NCBI RefSeq assembly: GCF_003386795.1 | Contig: NZ_QTUC01000001.1 | Span: forward strand, 3,348,001-3,412,000 | Source of the DNA: Thermasporomyces composti | GTDB lineage: Bacteria > Actinomycetota > Actinomycetes > Propionibacteriales > Actinopolymorphaceae | Direction of reading: 5' to 3' | DNA length: 64,000 nt | Part shown: positions 1 through 8,549 of the stretch, one piece after another | How the letters are laid out: every line of letters starts with the position of its first letter | How positions within the stretch are numbered: position 1 is the first letter of the stretch | Translations under genes and position numbers: made by a program | Notes under the pieces: model-generated | What the model was told of the DNA's origin: nothing | Database searches by the model: none | The model's input: only the letters and a program-made list of their open reading frames with translations

Positions 1-205
1 TGAAGCGCAGGCGACCGGACTCGACGTTCTTGCGCAGCAGCGGCTCGAGCTCCGGCTCGAAGAACGGCACGCGTCCTTCGGAGAGCGCGGCGACCTTGGC
101 CGGGTCGACGTCCATCCCCAGGACCTCGTAGCCCAGCTCCGCCAGACAGGCGGCGTGGGTGGCTCCGAGGTAACCGGTTCCGATGACGGTGATGCGGTAC
201 GTCAC
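1..205 (-). CDS. ugd: UDP-glucose 6-dehydrogenase, N-terminal fragment
   Basis: The reverse strand from GTG at 205 reads 68 codons and runs off the left edge. The product begins [18 protein letters not shown], a Rossmann beta-alpha-beta with the GxGYLG motif. It continues with the conserved early segment of the family (GMDVDPAKV, then [12 protein letters not shown]). Such enzymes oxidise UDP-glucose to UDP-glucuronate with NAD+. A GGAGG ribosome site lies about 8 bases before the GTG. Only the NAD-binding start is present, so the catalytic Cys cannot be checked. A related UDP-sugar or GDP-mannose dehydrogenase is possible. Its position beside LCP and glycosyltransferase genes suits envelope polysaccharide synthesis. 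Confidence 0.85.
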   Translation of the reverse strand, partial: MTYRITVIGTGYLGATHAACLAELGYEVLGMDVDPAKVAALSEGRVPFFEPELEPLLRKNVESGRLRF

Positions 206-567
206 GGGCTCAGGCCTCCAGCGTTGTCGCGGGCGCGCGCCAGGGATGGCATCGCCCGCCCAGGAGTCTTCACTTGTGGGTGCACAGCGGGTCAAACCGG
301 CGCGCTACCCCGCGAGCCGCAGAGTACCGCACAGGTCCGGCGAGGCCGCCTCGCTGGCGCGGTGAGGAAGAGGGGTGGCGCGTCGGCCCACGTGTTGTGA
401 CCGAATGGCCATCGAGGTACACCTTCGACGAGAGCCAGGCACAGCTCGCATCCGTAAGTTACCTGACAGTAGTATCGCTGACGTCAGCCGGTGGTGTCCC
501 ACGAATCTCGGGGGACGAGCCGCCCGCCGAGCTAGCCCGGCGCCAGCGCGACCCGAAGGAGGCGGTC
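206..567. other. Divergent intergenic region (ugd / acyl-CoA dehydrogenase)
   Basis: No convincing gene was found in these 362 bases. The reading frame of the acyl-CoA dehydrogenase stays open upstream to 274, but that stretch is Arg-rich with no family resemblance. The region must carry both divergent promoters. The right half (about 440-490) is less GC-rich and contains two small palindromes, listed separately. Confidence 0.6.
454..487 (+). promoter_or_regulatory. Candidate promoter/operator of the acyl-CoA dehydrogenase gene
   Basis: GTAAGTTAC (454-462) is an inverted repeat around a central G. TAGTAT (470-475) fits a TANNNT -10 element. CTGACGTCAG (478-487) is a perfect 10-bp palindrome at the expected transcription start. 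A clear -35 element was not found. The pattern suits a repressor-controlled fatty-acid or amino-acid catabolism gene, but the regulator is unknown. Confidence 0.3.
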
Positions 568-1731
568 GTGAGCGACATCCCACTGTTCGCGCCCAGTGAG
601 GAGCACGAAGCGATCCGGGAGGCGTGTCGGGCGGTCTGCCGCGACAAGGTGGCGCCTCACGCCGCCGAGGTCGACGAGCGGGAGATCTTCCCCCAGGAGT
701 CGTACGACGCGTTGCGCGCCGCGGACTTCCACGCTCCGCACATCCCCGAGGCCTACGAGGGTGTGGGGGCGGACGCGCTCGCCACCGCCATCGTCATCGA
801 AGAGATCGCCCGGGTGTGCGTGTCGAGCTCGCTGATCCCGGCGGTCAACAAGCTCGGCACGATGCCGCTGCTGCTGGCCGGGTCGGAGGAGCAGAAGCGC
901 CGCTACCTTCCACCGGTCGCGCGTGGCGAGGCGATGTTCTCGTACTGCCTGTCCGAGCCGGAGGCGGGCAGTGACGCGGCGGCGCTCCGCACCCGGGCCG
1001 TTCGGGACGGCGACGGGTGGGTGCTCAACGGCGTCAAACGGTGGATCACCAACGCCGGCGTCTCCGACTACTACCTGGTGTTCGCCGCCACCGGCGAGCC
1101 GGCCGCCGAGTCGTCGTCCCGCCGACCGATCTCGGCGTTCGTGGTGGAGAAGTCCGACCCGGGAGTCAGCTTCGGCAAGCCGGAGAAGAAGCTGGGCATC
1201 CGCGGCTCTCCCACGCGTGAGGTGTACTTCGACAACGTCCGTCTCCCGGCGGACCGTCTGGTCGGAGCCGAGGGCGAAGGCTTCAAGCTGGCGATGCGCA
1301 CGCTCGACCACACGCGGGTGACGATCGCCGCCCAGGCCGTGGGCGTCGCGCAAGGAGCTCTTGACTACGCCACGGCCTACGTCAAGGAGCGCCGACAGTT
1401 CGGGCAGCCGATCGCCGACTTCCAAGCTGTGCGCTTCATGCTCGCCGACATGGCGATGCGCCTGGAGGCCGCGCGTCAGCTCACCTACGCGGCCGCGGCC
1501 CGTAGCGAACGCTCCGATCCGGACCTGACGTTCTTCGGTGCCGCCGCGAAGTGCTACGCCTCCGACGTCGCCATGGAGATCACCACCAACGCCGTGCAGC
1601 TGCTCGGCGGGTACGGGTATACGCGCGACTACCCGGTCGAGCGGATGATGCGCGACGCCAAGATCACCCAAATCTACGAGGGCACCAACCAAATCCAGCG
1701 ATTGGTGATGGCGCGCCACCTCCTCGGATGA
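568..1731 (+). CDS. Acyl-CoA dehydrogenase
   Basis: 387 aa, normal for the family. It is a predicted FAD-dependent dehydrogenase introducing the 2,3 double bond into acyl-CoA thioesters (beta-oxidation or branched-chain amino acid breakdown). Recognisable segments are the middle-domain signature ([17 protein letters not shown]), the KRWITNAG stretch and the C-terminal [34 protein letters not shown]. The last holds the region of the catalytic Glu (YEGTNQ). GTG at 568 is chosen because GAAGGAGG lies just upstream and the protein then begins normally; the frame is open further upstream without homology. By position it corresponds to M. tuberculosis fadE25. Substrate chain length cannot be told. 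Confidence 0.9.
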   Translation: MSDIPLFAPSEEHEAIREACRAVCRDKVAPHAAEVDEREIFPQESYDALRAADFHAPHIPEAYEGVGADALATAIVIEEIARVCVSSSLIPAVNKLGTMPLLLAGSEEQKRRYLPPVARGEAMFSYCLSEPEAGSDAAALRTRAVRDGDGWVLNGVKRWITNAGVSDYYLVFAATGEPAAESSSRRPISAFVVEKSDPGVSFGKPEKKLGIRGSPTREVYFDNVRLPADRLVGAEGEGFKLAMRTLDHTRVTIAAQAVGVAQGALDYATAYVKERRQFGQPIADFQAVRFMLADMAMRLEAARQLTYAAAARSERSDPDLTFFGAAAKCYASDVAMEITTNAVQLLGGYGYTRDYPVERMMRDAKITQIYEGTNQIQRLVMARHLLG

Positions 1732-1889
1732 CGTCACGCTCGGGGTCACGCGAGGTTGTTCCCCTGATCTCCATCGACGACCGCGCCTGTGGAGAGCGCG
1801 CGGTTGGGGAGTCCTCGTGCCAGGATGCGGGCGTGGAGCCGAGGCTGATCAAGCTGGTTGGTGCGCGATAAAGGGTCTCCGGGCTCGTC

Positions 1890-2447
1890 GTGGCTGCCCT
1901 TCTCGCGATGTTGTCCGCACTGTTCGTCGCACTGCTTCCGAACCCGATCGGGTTCGGCGGCCTGGCGTTGCTCGCAGTGCTGGTCTTCCTCTGCCTCGCG
2001 CTCCTCTTCGCGCGGCCCGCTGCCTACCGGTTCGACGAGAGAGGCGTCACGGCGATGGTCGGCCGGCGACGCGTCACCTGGGCGTGGCAGGACATCGCGG
2101 CGATCGGTGTCGCGGTCGACAGCAAGGGGCGCGAGTTCCTGGGGTTCCGGTTCGTGGACGGTGTCGCGCCTCCGAAGCTCTCGTTCTGGCTGTACCCGGC
2201 GTGGTCCGCTGAGCTCGGCGCGCTCATCCTCGCTCAGCTCAGCGACGTCCCCTTGCTGCGCCCGCTTCGCCGGGGACCGGTGGCGGGAGAAGATCGCCGT
2301 CGGATGAGTGACGCCGCGCTGGCGGCCTACTGGTCGTCCTCGGGCAGGAGGCTCGGGGGAACTGGGTTGCCGTCCCGCAGCGCGCGGAACAGCGCCAGGG
2401 CCTTGCTCGAGTCCCACTTGACCGCGCTCCCGACCGGTGTTCGGTAG
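1890..2447 (+). CDS. Small membrane protein with PH-like domain, hypothetical
   Basis: 185 aa from GTG at 1890, the first start after an in-frame stop at 1869. Residues 1-42 form two hydrophobic helices split by PNPIGFGG. Residues 45-110 look like a bacterial PH-type domain of the kind following such helices (YRFDERGVTAMVGRRRVTWAWQDIAAIGV). Function is unknown. The last ~40 codons overlap the end of the convergent LCP gene by 121 bp and are of low-quality composition, so the ancestral stop may have been lost and the tail may be an extension. No operon partner. Confidence 0.55.
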   Translation: MAALLAMLSALFVALLPNPIGFGGLALLAVLVFLCLALLFARPAAYRFDERGVTAMVGRRRVTWAWQDIAAIGVAVDSKGREFLGFRFVDGVAPPKLSFWLYPAWSAELGALILAQLSDVPLLRPLRRGPVAGEDRRRMSDAALAAYWSSSGRRLGGTGLPSRSARNSARALLESHLTALPTGVR

Positions 2448-3802
2448 GCCGGGTTCTCGATGGGCACGGTGAGCGTGACCCCCTTGCCGGAGGAGATCGT
2501 GCGCATCGCGAGAGCGAATCGCGCGGCGTCGACGATCCCGGTGTCCTCGCCGACGGTGAGCGCGTCGCCCGTCGCCAGGCCGACGCTCGTGTAGCGAATC
2601 GGGTTGAGGATCGTGGACGGGCTGAGCGTCTTCGCCATGACCGCCGACAGGAACTGCCGCTGCCGTTCCACCCGGCCGAGGTCACCCTTCGGGTCGAAGT
2701 AGCGGGCGCGGACGTACCCCAGCGCGTTCGGGCCGTCGAGGTCCTGGCAGCCGGCGGGGAGGTCGATGTGGGCCTTCTCGTCCTTGACCGGCTTGGGCAG
2801 GCACATCTCGACGCCGCCCAGGCTGTCGACGACCTCGACGAAGCCGCCGAAGCCGATCTCGATGTAGCCGTCGACCCGGAGGCCGGTGACGTTCTCCACC
2901 GTCTCGGTCAGGAGCTGGGGGCCGCCGTAGGCGAAGGCCGCGTTGATCTTGTTTCGCCCACGACCTGGGATGGGGACGTAGGAGTCCCGGGGGATCGAGA
3001 TCAGGACCGGCGGCCCGCCGAAGCTCGGCACGTGCAGCAGCATGATCGTGTCGGTCCGTCGGCCGCCGGCGCTACCGGTGCCGAGGCGGACGCGTTCCTC
3101 AGGTGTGAGGCCCTCCCGACTGTCGGACCCGACCAGGAGGTAGTTGGTTCCGGAGCTGTCGGCTGGGCGGTCGCCCGTCGGTGCGAACGGAACCTTGTCC
3201 ACCCGGTTCCACGCGAGGATGGGGACGGCCACGAGCACCACGAGGTAGGTCAGCACCAGGAGGGTCAAGACCCGGAACCACGGGATGCCGCGCCGACGGC
3301 GGGGGAGTCGAGGCGCCGGTCGGCTGGGGCGCACCGGTGAGCGGGGGCCGCTCGGCCGTGTCGGGGCGCCCGCACCGTCACGGAGGCGGACGGTGTCGTG
3401 CGGGTAGGTCCGTCCGTACGGGTCGTCGTCGCCCGCGTAGGGGTCGTGACGGCTGGCGTAGGGGTCGCGGTACGAGCCCCGAGCGTACGGGTCACGGGTG
3501 GACGTGTACGGGGTGTTGCCATACGACCGCGAAGCGTATCCGTCATCCCAGTCCGTGGCGGCGTACCGGTCGCCAGCCGCGTAGTGGCCCCGCGTCGCAC
3601 CAGCGGGACCGTGCCCGTACGGCGAGCCGCCCACGGTCGGGAGAGCGCGCGTGGCCTCCTCGTCCGGGCTGTACGCCTGGCGGGCGCGGCGACCGGATGG
3701 CCGGCGAGGCTGGTCAACCTCGCCGTACAGCCACTCGTACGACTGGTCGTCTCCCCGGTGCGGGGAGCCGTCAGGGTCGTGGGGATAGCCGCGGTTCGGC
3801 AT
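2327..3802 (-). CDS. LCP (LytR-CpsA-Psr) family protein with long cytoplasmic tail
   Basis: 491 aa from ATG at 3802. LCP enzymes transfer lipid-linked glycopolymers (teichoic acid, arabinogalactan, capsule) onto peptidoglycan outside the membrane. Residues 1-171 are a hydrophilic, presumably cytoplasmic tail with repeated DPYA/DPYG units. One transmembrane helix lies at about 177-198. The LCP domain follows, with NYLLVGSDSR, RTDTIMLLHV, ISIPRDSYVPIPG and KINAAFAYGG carrying the conserved Arg and Asp residues for pyrophosphate and metal. The frame is open 96 codons upstream, but the first residues of plausible composition start at MPNRGYPHD. Divergent from a second LCP gene; polysaccharide genes flank both. 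Confidence 0.85.
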   Translation of the reverse strand: MPNRGYPHDPDGSPHRGDDQSYEWLYGEVDQPRRPSGRRARQAYSPDEEATRALPTVGGSPYGHGPAGATRGHYAAGDRYAATDWDDGYASRSYGNTPYTSTRDPYARGSYRDPYASRHDPYAGDDDPYGRTYPHDTVRLRDGAGAPTRPSGPRSPVRPSRPAPRLPRRRRGIPWFRVLTLLVLTYLVVLVAVPILAWNRVDKVPFAPTGDRPADSSGTNYLLVGSDSREGLTPEERVRLGTGSAGGRRTDTIMLLHVPSFGGPPVLISIPRDSYVPIPGRGRNKINAAFAYGGPQLLTETVENVTGLRVDGYIEIGFGGFVEVVDSLGGVEMCLPKPVKDEKAHIDLPAGCQDLDGPNALGYVRARYFDPKGDLGRVERQRQFLSAVMAKTLSPSTILNPIRYTSVGLATGDALTVGEDTGIVDAARFALAMRTISSGKGVTLTVPIENPAYRTPVGSAVKWDSSKALALFRALRDGNPVPPSLLPEDDQ

Positions 3803-3983
3803 GTCGGCACGGTACAGGCTCGCGTCGAGATCCTGTGGCGGCCGCCCGCCGAGCGTGCGCCGTCCGCACCCTGGACGACCGCTCACGGGCGGGCGTAGGA
3901 GGAGGCTAGCGGGCAGGGTGACATCGAGCGGCCCCGGCGTGGCATGGCCGGAGGATCGCGCCCGATGTGTTGGTATTCCGGCT

Positions 3984-5501
3984 ATGACGCGCGCGCCACG
4001 GGGACAGGGAACGCAGCGTGGACGAGGGGCACAGCCGCGCCGGCCGAGCCTCCAGCGATCGGAGCGCCGGATGTTTCGGCGCGCGGTCACGTTGCTGCTG
4101 CTGACCCTGGTCGCACCCGGCTCCGCCCAGCTTCTCGTCGGTCACCGCGGAGTCGGTCGCGTCGCGCTCAAGGTCGCGGGCGGTGTCGTCGGGCTGGCCG
4201 TGACGTTGGCCCTGCTCGGTCTGGTGTCGCCGGGCACGCTCGTCGGTCTGCTCGCCAACCCGGCCGTGCTCAGAGTCGTTCACGCGACCTTGATCGTCCT
4301 CGCCGTGGCGTGGGTGGCGTTGTTCATCGACGCCTGGCGGCTCGGGGTGCCGTTGGCGTTGCGACAACGACAGCGACTGGTGTCGACGATCGTCACGGTC
4401 GTGCTCGCCACGGTCGCGATGAGTGCCGTCCTGACCTCCTCGCACTACGTCACGGTGGCGCGCCAGTCGTTGTCGACGATCTTCGCCGGCACGGAGCCGA
4501 AGGACCCCTACGCCGGCCGCTACAACATCCTGCTGCTCGGGGCGGACGCGGGTCCGGGTCGCGTGGGCCTACGACCGGACAGCATCACGCTGGTCTCGGT
4601 CGAGGAGACCTCCGGGCGGACGGCGATGTTCAGCTTCCCACGCAACCTTCAGCGGGTGAGGTTCCCGGCGGGCACGGTGATGCACCGACAGTTTCCCGAC
4701 GGCTTCAGCTGCGGTGACGACTGCCTGCTGAACTCCATCTACACCTGGGCCACCGACCACAAGGAGCTCTTCCCCGGGGTCGACGACCCCGGGATCGAGG
4801 CGACCAAGGACGCCATCCGGGGTCTGACCGGGCTCACCGTCCACTACTACGCGCTCATCGACATGGCGGGCTTCGAGGAGCTCGTGGACGCCGTGGGCGG
4901 CATCACCATCGACGTCGGACGGGACGTTCCGATCACCGGCCCAGGTGGGGTGCACCGGGGGACGATCAAGGCCGGTCGCCAGCACATGGACGGCTACACG
5001 GCCCTGTGGTTTGCCCGCTCGCGAGCCGGCACCAGCGACTACGACCGCATGGCCCGGCAGCGCTGCGTCCTCGGGGCCATGCTCGACCAGTTGGACCCGG
5101 CCACCGTCGCGTTGAAGTTCCGCCAGATCGCGGGCGCGGGACAACGCATCGTCTCGACCGACATCCCCGCGAGCAAGCTCGGCGCGTTCGTGGACTTGGC
5201 GTTGAAGGCGAGGAATCATCCCATCGTCTCCGTCCAGTTCGTGCCCCCGCTGATCAAGCCGGCGCGGCCGGACTTCGACCTGATCAAGGAGAAGGTGCGG
5301 GAGGCCATTGAGGTCGCGACGACACCGGATGAGTCCGAGACGCCCTCGACCGGGACGACGGCGAGTGGAGGTTCGTCGACCTCCGGCAGCTCCGCGGATC
5401 CAGCGAAGAGCACCGGCGCCGGCACCCCCGCATCCGGCGAGAGCGGCGAGCGGGACGGGATCGACACGCTCGGGAGCGCCTGCGCGGTGAGCCGCGACTG
5501 A
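3984..5501 (+). CDS. LCP (LytR-CpsA-Psr) family protein, multi-pass N-terminus
   Basis: 505 aa from ATG at 3984. After a basic N-terminus there are about three to four hydrophobic segments (about residues 35-145). The extracytoplasmic LCP domain follows (NILLLGADAG, RPDSITLVSVE, MFSFPRNLQRVRFP, and later LWFARSRAGTSDYDRMARQR). The ARSR..T.DYDRM.RQ motif is typical of active LCP phosphotransferases. The C-terminus is Ser/Thr/Gly-rich and probably flexible, and contains a late Cys (SACAVSRD). The extra helices set it apart from the neighbouring single-pass LCP. Predicted to ligate a cell-wall glycopolymer to peptidoglycan; the polymer is unknown but may be the one made by the 6.7-15.9 kb cluster. 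Confidence 0.85.
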   Translation: MTRAPRGQGTQRGRGAQPRRPSLQRSERRMFRRAVTLLLLTLVAPGSAQLLVGHRGVGRVALKVAGGVVGLAVTLALLGLVSPGTLVGLLANPAVLRVVHATLIVLAVAWVALFIDAWRLGVPLALRQRQRLVSTIVTVVLATVAMSAVLTSSHYVTVARQSLSTIFAGTEPKDPYAGRYNILLLGADAGPGRVGLRPDSITLVSVEETSGRTAMFSFPRNLQRVRFPAGTVMHRQFPDGFSCGDDCLLNSIYTWATDHKELFPGVDDPGIEATKDAIRGLTGLTVHYYALIDMAGFEELVDAVGGITIDVGRDVPITGPGGVHRGTIKAGRQHMDGYTALWFARSRAGTSDYDRMARQRCVLGAMLDQLDPATVALKFRQIAGAGQRIVSTDIPASKLGAFVDLALKARNHPIVSVQFVPPLIKPARPDFDLIKEKVREAIEVATTPDESETPSTGTTASGGSSTSGSSADPAKSTGAGTPASGESGERDGIDTLGSACAVSRD

Positions 5502-5616
5502 GTGGTGTCCAGGATCGGTTGCGACGGCCGGATCGGTCCCCGCTCCTGGGCGCGATGGAGGTCGGTAGGTTGGGCTGCCATGGAAGCCGAGGCAGCGACC
5601 TCAGCGGAGGGATGAC

Positions 5617-6669
5617 GTGGTGAACAAGCCATCCGAGGCTGGCGAGGAGGCCTGGCCGCCGGTCTCGGTGGTGATGCCGGTCCGCAACGAGGAGCGTCAC
5701 CTGCGCGCCGCGGTGAGCCAGGTGCTCGCCCAGGACTATCCGGGCCCTCTGGAGCTCGTTCTCGCGGTCGGGCCGTCGGAGGACCGTACGGAGGAGATCG
5801 CGCGCGAGATCGTGGCGAGCGACCCGCGCGTCCGCCTGATCCCGAACCCCGCCGGTATCACGCCGAGCGGGTTGAACGCCGCGATCAGGGAAGCCAAGCA
5901 CGACATCATCGTCCGCGTGGACGGTCACGGCATCCTCTCGCCCGGCTACATCCGGCGGGCGGTGGAGGTGCTCGACGCCACGGGCGCCGACAACGTCGGC
6001 GGGATCATGGCGGCCGAGGGCGAGACGCCCTTCGAGGAGGCGGTCGCGCGCGCCTACCGCAGTCCACTCGGCCTGGGAGGCGGCCGCTTCCACGTGGGTG
6101 GCGAGGCCGGTCCCGTCGACTCGGTGTACCTCGGTGTCTTCCGCCGCAAGACCCTCGAGGCGTTGGGCGGCTTCGATGAGACGTTCGTGCGGGCTCAAGA
6201 CTGGGAGCTCAACTACCGCATCCGCGCCGCGGGCGGAACGGTGTGGTTCACCCCCGAGCTGCAGGTGACGTACCGTCCTCGGTCCACGCTGCCGGAGCTG
6301 GCCCGGCAGTTCTACCTCACCGGTCGCTGGCGCCGGGTGATCGGCCGACTGCACAAGGGCACGTTCAGTCCGCGCTACCTGGCCGCGCCCGCCGCGACGG
6401 TGGCCTGTGCCGCTGGTCTGGTCCTCGGTTTGGCGGGTCTCGTGGCAGGGCAGCCGCTGCTCCTCGCTGGTTTCGCGGTCCCGGGTACGTACGCGCTCGG
6501 CGTTCTCGCCGGCTCGCTCGTCGTCGGCCGCGGGCTGTCCTGGCGGGCGTGGCTGTGGCTGCCGGTGGTCGTGGCGACCATGCACATGAGCTGGGGCGCC
6601 GGCTTCTTGCTCAGCCCGGCGTCGTTGGCGCGGTCGGCGGGCTCACGCGCCATGGCGCGCCAGGCGTGA
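5617..6669 (+). CDS. Glycosyltransferase family 2, membrane-associated (ExoA-like)
   Basis: 350 aa; start GTG 5617 (GTG 5620 also possible), with GGAGG at 5606-5610. It has a GT-A fold (VSVVMPVRNEERHLRAAV), a nucleotide-sugar motif with VRVDGHG at the DxD position, an acceptor region (GGFDETFVRAQDWELNYRIRAAG, with the ED-like catalytic segment QDWELNYR), and two to three C-terminal hydrophobic helices (about 250-335). It resembles ExoA-type sugar transferases acting on lipid-linked intermediates at the inner membrane face. Stands just downstream of an LCP gene and converges on the ABC exporter cluster, with only 6 bp between stop codons. Donor and acceptor unknown. Confidence 0.85.
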   Translation: MVNKPSEAGEEAWPPVSVVMPVRNEERHLRAAVSQVLAQDYPGPLELVLAVGPSEDRTEEIAREIVASDPRVRLIPNPAGITPSGLNAAIREAKHDIIVRVDGHGILSPGYIRRAVEVLDATGADNVGGIMAAEGETPFEEAVARAYRSPLGLGGGRFHVGGEAGPVDSVYLGVFRRKTLEALGGFDETFVRAQDWELNYRIRAAGGTVWFTPELQVTYRPRSTLPELARQFYLTGRWRRVIGRLHKGTFSPRYLAAPAATVACAAGLVLGLAGLVAGQPLLLAGFAVPGTYALGVLAGSLVVGRGLSWRAWLWLPVVVATMHMSWGAGFLLSPASLARSAGSRAMARQA

Positions 6670-6675
6670 CCGACC

Positions 6676-7551
6676 TCAGCGCGCGGTGGCCTTGGTGTAG
6701 GCCTTGACGACGGTGTCGGCGTCACCGTCCATTTTGATGATGCCTTTGTCGAGCCAGATGGCGCGGGTGCAGGTTTGGGTGACGACGTCGAGGCTGTGGC
6801 TGACGAGGAAGACGGTGCCGGCTTCTTCGCGGAGTTGGCGGATGCGTTCTTCGCTGCGGCGGCGGAATTCGGCGTCTCCGGTGGCGAGTGCTTCGTCGAT
6901 CATGAGGACGTCGTGGCTTTTGACGGCGGCGATGGCGAAGCGGAGGCGTTGGGCCATGCCGGAGGAGTAGGTGCGCATGGGCAGGTCGATGAAGTCGCCG
7001 AGGCCGGAGAATTCGACGATGTCGTCGTAGTGTTCGCGGGCTTGGGCGGGGGTCATGCCCATGGCGAGGCAGCCGAGGATGATGTTGCGTTCGCCGGTGA
7101 GGTCGCTCATGAGGGCGGCGTTGACGCCGAGGAGGGTGGGTTGGCCGTCGGTGTAGACGGCGCCGCGGGTGGGGGGTAGGAGGCCGGCGATGGCGCGGAG
7201 CAGGGTGGACTTGCCGGAGCCGTTGCGGCCGATGAGGCCGATGGATTCGCCGCGGTGGGCGGTGAAGGAGATGCCGCGGATGGCGTGGACTTCGCGGACG
7301 TTCGGCGACTTTTGCCGTTTCAGGATGCGTCGGAACGCTGCGGGGGCGTTGCCCCTGGTCCCGCCGGCGCCGTACACCCGGTAGACGATGTGCAAATCGT
7401 CCACGATCACCGTCGGCGGCGCCTCCGAGGCGCGTTCACTGGGTCGGTCGTGAGCCGCGGTGGGGGAGGACGCGCCACCCCCTTGCCCGTTCACCCGCGA
7501 GTCCGCCTCGGCGCGGGTGTTCGCGGCTTGCGCGCGGTCTTGGTCAGCCAC
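6676..7551 (-). CDS. ABC exporter ATP-binding protein, copy 1 (TagH/Wzt-like)
   Basis: 291 aa from GTG at 7551, which overlaps the permease stop by 8 bp (translational coupling). It has Walker A GRNGSGKST, a Q-loop, signature YSSGMAQRLRFA, Walker B VLMIDEALATGD and H-loop VSHS, plus the teichoic acid/O-antigen family hallmark of a long N-terminal strand before Walker A. It lacks the sugar-binding C-terminal extension seen in some Wzt proteins. It would power export of a lipid-linked polysaccharide with the permease at 7544-8410. About 740 bp appear identical to copy 2 at 8617-9356, and the repeat uses CAA and AAA codons more than its neighbours. Unlike copy 2 it has a longer N-terminal linker and ends ..KAYTKATAR. 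Confidence 0.9.
   Translation of the reverse strand: MADQDRAQAANTRAEADSRVNGQGGGASSPTAAHDRPSERASEAPPTVIVDDLHIVYRVYGAGGTRGNAPAAFRRILKRQKSPNVREVHAIRGISFTAHRGESIGLIGRNGSGKSTLLRAIAGLLPPTRGAVYTDGQPTLLGVNAALMSDLTGERNIILGCLAMGMTPAQAREHYDDIVEFSGLGDFIDLPMRTYSSGMAQRLRFAIAAVKSHDVLMIDEALATGDAEFRRRSEERIRQLREEAGTVFLVSHSLDVVTQTCTRAIWLDKGIIKMDGDADTVVKAYTKATAR
6692..7431. repeat. Direct repeat, left copy (ABC ATPase core)
   Basis: About 740 bp that match 8617-9356 at a constant offset of 1925 bases. No difference or gap was seen by eye, and all three side reading frames give the same translations in both copies. The match covers most of the ATPase gene and stops abruptly on both sides. Such identity between paralogues whose partner permeases differ implies recent duplication or gene conversion. 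Confidence 0.9.
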
Positions 7552-8410
7552 GGCCGTACCTTTCCTCAGCCGCCCAGAAGAACACGAAGCCCCCGAGCAA
7601 CGCCGCCACCGCCCACGCCACCGCCAGGTACCACGTGTTCGTGGGCGTGTCGTGGGTGGCCATGAGCCCGTCACGGACCAGCTCGATGTAGACGGCGGCG
7701 GGGTTGGCCAGCATCAGGTCTCGCAGCGGACCGGGGGCGAGTCGGTCCGGGATGGAGTAGAGGACGCCGGACAGGTAGAGCCAGGTGCGGGTCACGAACG
7801 GCAGCAGCTGGGTGACGTCCGGGATCCGGGCGCCGACGCGGGCGATCGCGAGCGCCAGACCGGTGTTGAACATCGTCTGCAGGGCCAGCGCGGGCACGAC
7901 CAGCAGCCATCGCGGGGTGAGCGGCTCCCCGGTGAGCAGCACGATGACGCACAACACGGCCATCGACACGAGCAGCTGCTGCAGCTCGACGATCGTCGAC
8001 GCCAGGGGCAGCGACGCCCGCGGGAAGTGCAGGGCGCGGATGAGTGACAAGTTCCCCGAGATCGCCCGTGCTCCCGCGGTCACCGAGCGCTGGGTGAACG
8101 TGAAGACGAACACGCCGGTGACGAGGAACGCCTCGAAGTTCTCGATGCCTCGCTGGGTGTCGAACAGGATGCCGAACACCACGTAGTAGACGGCCGCGTT
8201 GAGCAGCGGGGTCAGCACCTGCCACAGCTGTCCCAGCCGCGCGCCGGAGTACATCGACACCGTGCGGGACGTGGCGAACGCCACGATGAAGTGCCGCCGC
8301 TGCCACAGCTTGCGCACATACGTCGCCAGCGGGGGCCGCGCCGAGCTCGGCCGCAGACCGTAGCGGGCCGCCAGCTCCGAGAGGGTGGCCGCACCGGTGG
8401 CCGTGCTCAC
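7544..8410 (-). CDS. ABC exporter permease, copy 1 (TagG/Wzm-like)
   Basis: 288 aa from GTG at 8410 with GGAGG upstream. ABC-2 type polysaccharide exporter subunit: an N-terminal amphipathic region (PPLATYVRKLWQRRHFIVAFATSRT) is followed by six hydrophobic helices, ending with the family tail FFWAAEERYGRG. It would form the membrane channel for the ATPase encoded next, whose start overlaps this stop. Compared with copy 2 (9409-10287) the first ~65 codons and the last few are almost identical in DNA, while the middle differs markedly. Substrate is inferred to be a lipid-linked glycan because of the neighbouring glycosyltransferases and LCP genes. Confidence 0.88.
   Translation of the reverse strand: MSTATGAATLSELAARYGLRPSSARPPLATYVRKLWQRRHFIVAFATSRTVSMYSGARLGQLWQVLTPLLNAAVYYVVFGILFDTQRGIENFEAFLVTGVFVFTFTQRSVTAGARAISGNLSLIRALHFPRASLPLASTIVELQQLLVSMAVLCVIVLLTGEPLTPRWLLVVPALALQTMFNTGLALAIARVGARIPDVTQLLPFVTRTWLYLSGVLYSIPDRLAPGPLRDLMLANPAAVYIELVRDGLMATHDTPTNTWYLAVAWAVAALLGGFVFFWAAEERYGRG
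8183..8379. repeat. Near-identical segment of permease copy 1 (5' part)
   Basis: Matches 10048-10244 at an offset of 1865 bases with a cluster of mismatches around 8254-8275. A second short match (about 7549-7588 with 9414-9453, same offset) lies at the permease/ATPase junction. The middle of the two permease genes is clearly more divergent, so the duplicated unit is a mosaic. Confidence 0.75.
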
Positions 8411-8549
8411 CGACGACCTCCGCGGGGCACCCAGCTCATGCGAGGAGCGTACGACAAACCGTCCAGCGGGTTCGGCTTTGCGTCAACCGTGCCGTGATCG
8501 ATACGCAGCGCAACCTGCCCGGGCGAGAAGGCCGCGGTGAGGTCGGCGC

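Noticed and set aside
532-1749. 405-codon minus-strand frame over the acyl-CoA dehydrogenase
   Set aside because: Shadow of a well-matched gene, no motif.
3803-4090. N-terminal extension of the LCP protein to 587 residues
   Set aside because: Extra 96 residues are Arg/Pro/Gly-rich and overlap the divergent LCP gene; no homology expected.
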